Shown here one piece after another: positions 1-5,271 of a stretch of 5,302 bases of DNA. Below the pieces are notes generated by a model. It saw only the letters and a list, made by a program, of their open reading frames with translations. It had not been told where the DNA came from and did no database searches. The stretch comes from DAIRUQ01 sp036803245 (GTDB lineage: Bacteria > Chloroflexota > Anaerolineae > UBA1429): positions 1 to 5,302 of the forward strand of contig DAIRUQ010000146.1 of assembly GCA_036803245.1 (NCBI GenBank), read 5' to 3'. The translations under genes were made by a program, and so were the position numbers. Within the stretch, counting starts at the first letter, position 1. The number at the start of each line of letters is the position of its first letter.

Positions 1-1154
1 TACAGGTGGCGCACCAGCTCCTGGCCCTGGCCCAGCACCTCGTCCACCACCGGCATCCAGTCGGCGATGGGGATCTCTTGCGGGCAGTGCTCCTCGCACA
101 CCCGGCACTGGATGCAGGCGCTAGCCAGCGTCGCGGCGTCGGCCTTCCCATACCAGCCGCGGGCGCCCTCTAGCTCGTCGTACAGCGCCGCCGTGTTGTA
201 CTGGGCAAAGTTGCCGGGGATATCCACGCCGTTGGGGCAGGGCATGCAGTAGCGGCATTGGGTGCACGGGATCGGCGAGAGCTCCAGGTAGCGGTCGCGC
301 ACCTCGGCCACCCGTGCCAGCTCCTCGTCGGTCAGCCCGCCCACCTGCGAGCGCGCGGCGTAGGCCACGTCTTCCTGCACCTGCTCCATGGTGCTCATGC
401 CGCTCAGCACGGTGGTCACCTCGGGTTGGTGCCACAGCCACTGCAGCGCCCACTCTACCGGCGTCCGCTGAATCGCGGCGTCGGCCCACAGCCGCTCGAC
501 GGCCTTGGGGGGGCGCGCCAGGCGGCCGCCCAGCAGCGGCTCCATCACCACCACGGCCAGCCCCTTGTCGGCGGCATAGCGCAGGCCCTTGGTGCCGGCC
601 TGGTTCTCCAGGTCGATCAGGTTGTACTGGATCTGGCAAAAGGTCCAGTCGTCATAGGCGTCCACGATCTCCTCAAAGACGTCATAGGTGTCGTGGAAGG
701 AAAAGCCCAGGTGCCCGATGCGGCCATCTGCCAAGGCGCCCTCTGCCCATTTGAGCACGTCCAGGTCGCGCACCTTTTCCCAACTGCTCCGGCGCAGCGC
801 GTGGAGCAGGTAAAAGTCGATATGCTCGGTCTGCAGCTTGCCGAGCTGCTCGTTCAGCAGCCGGTCAAAGTCGGCGTACTCGTTCACCGCCCAGGTGGGC
901 AGCTTGGTGGCCAGCCGTACCTTGTCGCGGTAGCCGTCCTGCAGCGCCTTGCCCACCAACACCTCGCTCTGGCCGCCGTGGTAGGGGTACGCCGTATCCA
1001 AATAGTTCACGCCCTGGTCGATGGCCCAACGCACCATGCGGGTGGCTTCGGCCTCGTCAATCTCGTTGTTCTCTCCCAGGGTCGGCAGCCGCATGCAACC
1101 GAACCCCAGCGCCGAAACCTCCCAGTCCAACTTGCCAAACTTGCGATACTGCAA
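1..1154 (-). CDS. Aldo/keto reductase with C-terminal 2x[4Fe-4S] ferredoxin-like domain (left end at window edge)
   Basis: This is a predicted cytoplasmic NAD(P)H-dependent oxidoreductase of the COG1453-like type, an aldo/keto reductase barrel fused to a ferredoxin-like tail. 384 codons are visible. The barrel spans about residues 1-285. The catalytic tetrad is readable as D53 and Y58 (in LDTAYPYHGG), K84 (ATKLP) and H118 (DFYLLH). The tail carries two cysteine sets: C297, C300, C303 and C306 followed by Pro, and C347, C350, C353 and C357 followed by Pro (CIQCRVCEEHCP). This is the classic pattern for two [4Fe-4S] clusters. The start is TTG at 1154, because AAGGAGG lies 6 bases upstream and the QYRKFG barrel start follows. 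An ATG at 1159-1157 is out of frame and only one base from the Shine-Dalgarno. The last two bases in view are TA, so a stop may fall exactly at the edge, and the length is already typical for the family. It is the last visible gene of the minus-strand run, 55 bases after the 2-hydroxyacid dehydrogenase. The substrate is unknown. Confidence 0.93.
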   Translation of the reverse strand, partial: MQYRKFGKLDWEVSALGFGCMRLPTLGENNEIDEAEATRMVRWAIDQGVNYLDTAYPYHGGQSEVLVGKALQDGYRDKVRLATKLPTWAVNEYADFDRLLNEQLGKLQTEHIDFYLLHALRRSSWEKVRDLDVLKWAEGALADGRIGHLGFSFHDTYDVFEEIVDAYDDWTFCQIQYNLIDLENQAGTKGLRYAADKGLAVVVMEPLLGGRLARPPKAVERLWADAAIQRTPVEWALQWLWHQPEVTTVLSGMSTMEQVQEDVAYAARSQVGGLTDEELARVAEVRDRYLELSPIPCTQCRYCMPCPNGVDIPGNFAQYNTAALYDELEGARGWYGKADAATLASACIQCRVCEEHCPQEIPIADWMPVVDEVLGQGQELVRHL

Positions 1155-1160
1155 CGCATG

Positions 1161-1167
1161 CCTCCTT
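1161..1167 (-). promoter_or_regulatory. Shine-Dalgarno that fixes a TTG start
   Basis: Read on the minus strand this is AAGGAGG, six bases before TTG at 1154-1152. It sits too close to the out-of-frame ATG at 1159-1157 to serve it. The homologous barrel start reads only from the TTG frame. Confidence 0.8.
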
Positions 1168-1209
1168 GTGATAATCAAAGGGATCAGGAATCGCCACGCG
1201 GCGGGTGCG

Positions 1210-2184
1210 CTAGTAGCCCAGCGCCTTGTCCACCACGTTACGCAGGGGACGGCCCGCCACATAGCGAGCCAGGTTATCCGTAAAAATCGCCAGCGCGCGC
1301 TGGTTGTACACCGGGCTCATGCCGGCATAGTGGCTGGTGATCAGCACGTTGGGCAGATCCCAGAGGGGCGAGTCGGCCGGCAGCGGCTCGGGATCGAACA
1401 CGTCCAGGCCAGCGGCGCCGATCCAGCCCTCGCGCAGGGCGCGGATCAGGGCTTCCTGGTCGATGGTGCCACCCCGCCCGATGTTGACGATGACGGCGTT
1501 GGGGCGCATGGCTCGCAGCGCCGCCTCGTCCACCAGGTGGCGGGTCTCGTCGGTGAGCGGCACGGTCAGCACCACCAGGTCGGCCTGGGGCCAGAGCGTG
1601 GGCAGGTCGTCGGGCCCGTACATGGCGTCCACATGCGGGTCGCCCTGGCTGGGGTCGCGGCGCACGCCCAACACGCGCACGCCTAGCGCCTGGGCCAGCA
1701 TGGCCGTCCGCGCGCCGATGGCCCCCACGCCGATCAGCAGCATGGTGCCGCCGGCCAGCTCCCAGATGCCGTCCTCGGGGCGGTGCCAGCGGTGCTCCAC
1801 CTGATGTCGCGCCGCGGTATGCAGCCCACGGGCCAGCGCCAGCGCCATGCCGATGATATGCTCGGATATCTGCACGGCATGCACGCCGGAGGCGTTGGTG
1901 AGGATCAGGTCCGAAGCCCGTACCTCGGGCGCGCGGCGCAGCCAGTCGGCCCCCGCGCCCCACTGCTGGTACCAGCGCAGACGCGGCGCCTTTAGCAGTA
2001 GGTCATGGGGGAAGCGGGCGGCGGCCACCTCGATGCGGTCCAGCCAGCGCTCGATCTCGGCGCGGTCGTGGGTCACCACCAGGCGATGCTCGGGCGCCAG
2101 CGCCGCGATCCGGTCGCGGGGGGCCTGGTCGACGGCATCGTCGGCCAGGCCTAGCAGGATGACGTTCTCCTGCGCAACGGTCAT
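1210..2184 (-). CDS. D-isomer-specific 2-hydroxyacid dehydrogenase
   Basis: This is a predicted cytoplasmic enzyme interconverting a 2-ketoacid and a D-2-hydroxyacid with NAD(P)H, 324 aa and full length for the family. The N-terminal substrate domain includes the LRWYQQWGAGAD loop (about 69-80). The Rossmann core has the GVGAIG nucleotide loop (152-157). The catalytic residues are present: R237 (NIGRGG), E266 (DPEP) and H285 (SHYAG). The motifs NASGVHAVQISEH and WYQQWGAGAD resemble the glyoxylate/hydroxypyruvate-reductase-like branch often called D-2-hydroxyacid dehydrogenase. After the second Rossmann strand the sequence reads LGVRRD, with R175 and R176 where NAD-specific enzymes usually have an acidic residue. 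NADP(H) preference is therefore inferred. The ATG overlaps the TGA of the preceding aldo/keto reductase (ATGA), with GAGGGAG seven bases upstream inside that gene, so translational coupling is likely. The exact substrate is not readable. Confidence 0.95.
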   Translation of the reverse strand: MTVAQENVILLGLADDAVDQAPRDRIAALAPEHRLVVTHDRAEIERWLDRIEVAAARFPHDLLLKAPRLRWYQQWGAGADWLRRAPEVRASDLILTNASGVHAVQISEHIIGMALALARGLHTAARHQVEHRWHRPEDGIWELAGGTMLLIGVGAIGARTAMLAQALGVRVLGVRRDPSQGDPHVDAMYGPDDLPTLWPQADLVVLTVPLTDETRHLVDEAALRAMRPNAVIVNIGRGGTIDQEALIRALREGWIGAAGLDVFDPEPLPADSPLWDLPNVLITSHYAGMSPVYNQRALAIFTDNLARYVAGRPLRNVVDKALGY

Positions 2185-3134
2185 GATACCGCTCCCTCAA
2201 CGATCTCGTCGATGCGAGCGAGCAGTTCGGGCGTGAGCGACACGTCCAGCGCGCCCAGGTTATCCTCCACATGGGCCACCTTGGTGGCGCCGGTGATCAC
2301 GCTGCTGACGCCGTCACGGTGCAGCAGCCAGGCCAGCGCCAGCTGCGCCCGGGTGATGCCCAGATCGTCGGCCACGGTCTTGAGCCCGCGGACGCGTTCC
2401 AGCACCTCGTCGCGCATCCAGTGCTCGCGCAGGCCATCCATGCGGGCGAACCGGCTGTCCTCGGGGATGCCCTGGTCGTACTTGCCAGTCAATACGCCGG
2501 TAGCTAGCGGCGAAAAGGTGGTCAACCCGATGCCGAACTCTTTGGCCACGGGCAGCACCTGCTGCTCCACCCGGTTGCGCACCAGCAGGTTATACTGCGG
2601 CTGCTCGACGCGCGGCGCATTCAGGCCGTACTGCTTGGCGATGCCCACCGCCTCGGCGATGCGCGCCGCCGGCCATTCGCTCGTGCCCCAGTAGAGCACC
2701 TTGCCCTGGTGGATCAGGTCGTCCATGGTGCGGACCACCTCTTCCACCGGGGTGTCGGGGTCATGCCGATGGCAAAAGTAGATGTCGACATAGTCGGTGC
2801 CGATGCGCTTGAGCGACTTGTGGATCGACTCGGTCAGGTGCTTGCGCGAAAGGCCGCGGTCGTTGATGTCGTCGCTCATGGGCCAGTAGGCCTTGGTCGA
2901 GATCACCAGGGTGTGGCGCGAGTACGCGGCCAGAATCTCGCCCATCACCTCCTCGGCCCTGCCGCGGGCATAGGCGTCGGCAATGTCGAAAAAGTTGATG
3001 CCGCCCTCGTAGGCTGCCTGGATGATCCTTTGGGCGCGCTCCAGGTCGGTGACGCTCTCGCCAAAGGTCGTCCAGCCGCCCAGTCCCAATGCACTCAGTT
3101 TGATGCCAGCATTGCCTAGTCGTCGGTATTCCAT
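2181..3134 (-). CDS. Aldo/keto reductase, Kv-channel-beta-like (AKR6-type) subgroup
   Basis: This is a predicted cytoplasmic NADPH-dependent carbonyl reductase or alcohol dehydrogenase, 317 aa, a complete (alpha/beta)8 barrel with no Fe-S extension. The catalytic tetrad is D50 and Y55 (FFDIADAYARG), K81 (ISTKAYW) and H122 (IYFCHRHD). The segment GKVLYWGTSEWPAARIAEA (about 144-162) closely resembles the potassium-channel beta-subunit group. The C-terminal cofactor segment is VITGATKVAHVEDN (about 279-292). The start is ATG at 3134, with AGGAGG six bases upstream (3141-3146). The frame stays open further upstream but that part overlaps the regulator gene and has no family similarity. The gene lies 68 bases behind the FadR-type regulator and its stop overlaps the start of the 2-hydroxyacid dehydrogenase by four bases, so it is a core operon member. 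Channel association is not implied. Bacterial relatives act on sugars, aldehydes or small ketones, and the substrate here is unknown. Confidence 0.95.
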   Translation of the reverse strand: MEYRRLGNAGIKLSALGLGGWTTFGESVTDLERAQRIIQAAYEGGINFFDIADAYARGRAEEVMGEILAAYSRHTLVISTKAYWPMSDDINDRGLSRKHLTESIHKSLKRIGTDYVDIYFCHRHDPDTPVEEVVRTMDDLIHQGKVLYWGTSEWPAARIAEAVGIAKQYGLNAPRVEQPQYNLLVRNRVEQQVLPVAKEFGIGLTTFSPLATGVLTGKYDQGIPEDSRFARMDGLREHWMRDEVLERVRGLKTVADDLGITRAQLALAWLLHRDGVSSVITGATKVAHVEDNLGALDVSLTPELLARIDEIVEGAVS

Positions 3135-3164
3135 GGGTAACCTCCTGTGTGCAGTTCGTATGGT

Positions 3165-3182
3165 GCCCGTAGCGAAACGGGC
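3165..3182 (-). other. Intercistronic inverted repeat / RNA hairpin between regulator and reductase genes
   Basis: The minus strand reads GCCCGT, loop TTCGCT, ACGGGC: a perfect six-base-pair GC-rich stem with a six-base loop. It sits 20 bases after the regulator's stop and 30 bases before the reductase's start. No T-run follows, so it is not a standard intrinsic terminator. It could act as an mRNA stabilising or processing hairpin that sets different expression of regulator and enzymes, or as a protein-binding palindrome. The role is inference. Confidence 0.45.
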
Positions 3183-3202
3183 GTCAAAACTCACGGCGCA
3201 GG

Positions 3203-3880
3203 CTAAAGCGCCAGCTCTTCCGTGAGTGCCGAGACATAGTCGCGACCGATGGCGCGCGCCACCACGGCTTCGCGGTTGCGCACGGGGGTCAACACCGCGC
3301 CGCAACGGGTCAGCCAGGGCGCGACGGCCACCTCTTGGGCCGCCAGTTGGCCATGCAGCCAGCTCATCGCGGGCAATAGGGCCGCCACGTACAGGCCGAT
3401 GCCAGAGGCGGCCACTAGCGCCGCCCAAAAGGCGTCCAGCCCAGCGGCCTCCAGGGTCTCGCCTGGGCCGATGGCCAGCAGCGCCTGCTTGAGAACCTCA
3501 TGGTCGGTCGCTGAGCCCCGAATAGCGGCGCTGGCTGCCAGCTCGGGTGCCAGGCCGCGCGCGATCTCGACCGCCTCGGTCGAGGCGCCCTCCCCCAGCA
3601 GCCGCAGGTACAGGGTCACCGGCGTGGCCGCGTCGGCCGCATCGTAGGCGCGGATATAGGTGCCGCAGCCGGGCTTGACCAGCACCAGCCCGCGAACCTC
3701 CAAAGCGCGGATGGCCTCGCGCACGACCGTGCGGCAGACGCCCAGCGCTTCGGCCAGCTCTCGCTCGCCGGGTAGCTTTTCACCAGCACCCAGCTCTTCT
3801 CGCACGATCAGGGCCTGAATGCGGTCGGCCACCTGCTCGTACAGCTTTGTCCGGTGGAGGTCGAACTCGAAATCACACAT
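3203..3880 (-). CDS. FadR-type GntR family transcriptional regulator
   Basis: This is a predicted DNA-binding repressor or activator, 225 aa, the usual size for the FadR subgroup. The N-terminal winged helix-turn-helix spans about residues 11-78, with LYEQVADRIQALI, the recognition segment PGERELAEALGVCRTVVREAIRALEVRGLV (38-66) and the wing VKPGCGTYI. The C-terminal half (about 85-225) looks like an all-helical FCD ligand domain: EIARGLAPELAASAA matches the family's first helices and D149 lies in LDAFWAAL. The usual His after DxxF is W152, and only H127 and H176 occur in the whole C-terminal half, so the common metal site looks incomplete. The start is ATG at 3880, with GAGGA five bases upstream (3886-3890). 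An in-frame TTG at 3958 is instead the first half of a promoter -35 box. The gene sits first in the run with three oxidoreductases, directly behind its own likely operator, so autoregulation and operon control are inferred. Confidence 0.93.
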   Translation of the reverse strand: MCDFEFDLHRTKLYEQVADRIQALIVREELGAGEKLPGERELAEALGVCRTVVREAIRALEVRGLVLVKPGCGTYIRAYDAADAATPVTLYLRLLGEGASTEAVEIARGLAPELAASAAIRGSATDHEVLKQALLAIGPGETLEAAGLDAFWAALVAASGIGLYVAALLPAMSWLHGQLAAQEVAVAPWLTRCGAVLTPVRNREAVVARAIGRDYVSALTEELAL

Positions 3881-3902
3881 CAGATTCCTCAGGCTGGTCC
3901 AC

Positions 3903-3913
3903 TGGTCTGACCA
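3903..3913. promoter_or_regulatory. FadR/GntR-type operator palindrome
   Basis: TGGTCTGACCA is a perfect inverted repeat around one central base. It fits the FadR-subfamily operator pattern TNGTNNNACNA. It lies about 10-20 bases downstream of the predicted transcription start of the regulator gene and 23 bases before its ATG. A repressor bound here would block early transcription. That the adjacent FadR-type regulator is the binder is inference. Confidence 0.75.
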
Positions 3914-3929
3914 CAGGTCCACAACCACG

Positions 3930-3958
3930 ATAATACCATCATGGGGTATCCGTGTCAA
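3930..3958 (-). promoter_or_regulatory. Sigma70-type promoter of the regulator/oxidoreductase operon
   Basis: On the minus strand a perfect TTGACA (3958-3953) is followed by a 17-base spacer and TATTAT (3935-3930), five of six matches to the -10 consensus. A start near 3923 would give a leader of about 43 bases before the regulator's ATG. The FadR-type palindrome lies within that leader. Confidence 0.75.
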
Positions 3959-3997
3959 AAGGCGAGCCTAGGGAGTCACCGCACAAAGCCAGCATGT

Positions 3998-4031
3998 GGT
4001 GAAACGCGGACCGCGTGGATGGTGATTCGCG
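3998..4031. repeat. Palindrome flanked by near-identical direct repeats upstream of the operon promoter
   Basis: ACGCGGACCGCGT (4004-4016) is a perfect inverted repeat around one base. It overlaps the first of two imperfect direct repeats, GGTGAAACGCG (3998-4008) and GGTGATTCGCG (4021-4031), which are 23 bases apart and match at nine of eleven positions. The block lies just after the stop of the UroD-like gene and about 40-70 bases upstream of the -35 box. It could be an upstream regulator site. Read on the minus strand, a five-pair hairpin followed by TTT could also be a weak terminator of the UroD-like gene. Neither role is proven. Confidence 0.4.
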
Positions 4032-4032
4032 C

Positions 4033-5187
4033 CTAGCGCCCGCTGGCCCGGTAGTGCGCCAACCCTTGGACCAGGACGTCCAGGTTGGCCGGTGGCACGC
4101 CCGGCGTGATCGAGCTAGAGGCGCCCAGGCAGAGGCCCTCGGCGGGGCCTTCCTCCACCAGCCAACGCAGCTCGGCGCGCACATCAGACGGCGAACCGTG
4201 CGGCAGCGTCGTCGTCACCGAGGCGCCCGCCCAGATCATCACCGGATCGCCCGTGCGGGTGCGTAAGCGGCAGATGGCGGGATAATCCATGCCGTGCTCG
4301 TACTGAAAGCCCTGGAACCCGCCCACGCCCGCCGCCAGTAGCCCCGGCAGCAGCCCCATCAGGTTGCCGTCACAGTGCCACAGGCAGCACACGCCCGCCT
4401 CCACCAGCGGCGCGATGGCCCGCTCCAGATGCGGCAGCCACAGCCGCTCCAGCGAGCGAACACTCACCAGCGTGCCGCGGGCATCGGCCATGTCGTGATC
4501 CAGCCGCACCACCGGCGCCAGGCCCCCTTCCACGATGGCGCGGGCCGCCAGTTGGTTCTGCCGTCGGGCCAGCTCGGCCTGAAGGGTAAAGTCGCGCTCC
4601 ATCACCTCGGGGTAGAGCCCATAGGCCATCAGGTAGGCCGCGTACCCATAGATGCCATACCGCAGAGACGGCAAGGCGTTGAACCCGGCATATGGCGTCT
4701 TGAGGATCGCCGGACCAAACACGCGCTGGACCGCTCGCTCGCCCTCGATCAGCGCCGCCACCGCCGCGTCGTCGTGGGGGTTGCAGGCCGCGATCTCGCG
4801 CCGCAGAGCCGGCCAGATGTGTGCCTCCAGATGCGCCGCCACCGCCTCGGGACCATCGATGGCCATGCCGTCGACGACGATCGCCTGAGCGCCGGTGGTA
4901 GCGCCATGAGCGGCGCCCCCCTCAAACCCATGATCTCCCATGGTCAGCGGGTTGCGCGGGATGTACTGGTCGATGTAGCAGGTGCCCACCCGCCGCTGCA
5001 TCGCCAGGTAGACGCCGTCGGGGTCCTGGGCGTAGGCGCCGGGCGCCGCACCAGCCAGCCGCTCGATCTCCCGATGCTCCATCGCAAAGAGGCCCCAACT
5101 TGGGATGCCGATGGCCGGCTCGCGGCGCAGCACGCGCCACGCTAGCTCGGCGTTCGAATCCCGACGCGCCTCAATCCGGTCTGCCAC
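4033..5187 (-). CDS. Uroporphyrinogen decarboxylase (URO-D) superfamily protein of unknown substrate
   Basis: This is a 384-aa cytoplasmic TIM-barrel protein of the URO-D/cobamide-methyltransferase superfamily. The C-terminal half is most telling. RLDHDMADARGTLVSV (about 228-243) precedes the barrel strand CCLWHCDGNLMGLLPGLLAAGVGGFQ (H271, D273, G274, N275). After that come GASVTTTLPHGSPSDVRAEL (about 321-340) and ITPGVPPANLD (360-370), the superfamily's closing motif. The RQAGRY motif of true haem-pathway UroD is absent from the N-terminal region. The HxC zinc motif of corrinoid methyltransferases reads HCDG instead, and no Cys stands in GASVTTTL. It is therefore probably neither of these enzymes but one of the many uncharacterised relatives, often near carbohydrate genes. 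The start is GTG at 5187, with AGGAGG six bases upstream (5194-5199). An open extension to TTG at 5244 lacks a ribosome site and would run over the promoter region. It is divergent from the gene starting at 5272 and co-oriented with the regulator operon, 152 bases away. Confidence 0.88.
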   Translation of the reverse strand: MADRIEARRDSNAELAWRVLRREPAIGIPSWGLFAMEHREIERLAGAAPGAYAQDPDGVYLAMQRRVGTCYIDQYIPRNPLTMGDHGFEGGAAHGATTGAQAIVVDGMAIDGPEAVAAHLEAHIWPALRREIAACNPHDDAAVAALIEGERAVQRVFGPAILKTPYAGFNALPSLRYGIYGYAAYLMAYGLYPEVMERDFTLQAELARRQNQLAARAIVEGGLAPVVRLDHDMADARGTLVSVRSLERLWLPHLERAIAPLVEAGVCCLWHCDGNLMGLLPGLLAAGVGGFQGFQYEHGMDYPAICRLRTRTGDPVMIWAGASVTTTLPHGSPSDVRAELRWLVEEGPAEGLCLGASSSITPGVPPANLDVLVQGLAHYRASGR

Positions 5188-5193
5188 AGATCG

Positions 5194-5199
5194 CCTCCT
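5194..5199 (-). promoter_or_regulatory. Shine-Dalgarno that fixes a GTG start
   Basis: Read on the minus strand this is AGGAGG, six bases before GTG at 5187-5185. It favours this start over the TTG at 5244, which has no comparable site. Confidence 0.8.
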
Positions 5200-5201
5200 G
5201 G

Positions 5202-5229
5202 TTGACACCCGCTCGCCCGAGTTTACACT
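5202..5229 (+). promoter_or_regulatory. Candidate promoter for the plus-strand gene at 5272
   Basis: A perfect TTGACA (5202-5207), a 16-base spacer and TACACT (5224-5229, four of six matches) point rightwards. The predicted start near 5236 would leave a leader of about 36 bases before the ATG at 5272. The -35 box is strong and the -10 box moderate. Confidence 0.5.
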
Positions 5230-5248
5230 GGCCGCAACGTCCAATCAA
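5220..5248 (-). promoter_or_regulatory. Candidate promoter for the URO-D-like gene
   Basis: On the minus strand TTGATT (5248-5243), a 17-base spacer and TAAACT (5225-5220) give four of six matches at each box. A start near 5213 would lie about 26 bases before the GTG. Its -10 box shares bases with the opposite-strand promoter. Confidence 0.4.
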
Positions 5249-5271
5249 TGGGTAGCAAGGGAGCAGCCACC

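Noticed and set aside
1155..1209. Possible terminator or promoter between the 2-hydroxyacid dehydrogenase and the Fe-S reductase
   Set aside because: There is no stable stem with a T-run and no paired -35/-10 boxes; only a small AT-richer patch before the Shine-Dalgarno.
258..1283. Long plus-strand open frame of 341 codons opposite the Fe-S reductase
   Set aside because: It is a high-GC shadow of a well-supported gene, has low-complexity composition, spans the gap between two real genes and shows no family motif.
3157..3187. Possible second promoter (TTGACG, 19 bases, CATACG) before the Kv-beta-like reductase
   Set aside because: The -10 box matches consensus at only three positions and the spacer is long. 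The hairpin in the same place is the stronger signal.
3135..3428. N-terminal extension of the Kv-beta-like reductase by 98 codons
   Set aside because: It overlaps the regulator gene and lacks family similarity. ATG at 3134 has AGGAGG at ideal spacing and begins the typical MEYRRLGNAG barrel start.
3881..3958. N-terminal extension of the FadR-type regulator to TTG at 3958
   Set aside because: That TTG is the first part of a perfect TTGACA -35 box, and the extension would cover the promoter and operator. ATG at 3880 has a proper ribosome site and gives the family's normal length.
4375..5145. Plus-strand open frame of 256 codons opposite the UroD-like gene
   Set aside because: It is antisense to a gene with recognisable superfamily motifs, and its own translation is Arg/His/Gln-rich without any domain.
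5188..5244. N-terminal extension of the UroD-like gene to TTG at 5244
   Set aside because: It has no ribosome site and overlaps candidate promoter elements. GTG at 5187 with AGGAGG six bases upstream is better supported.
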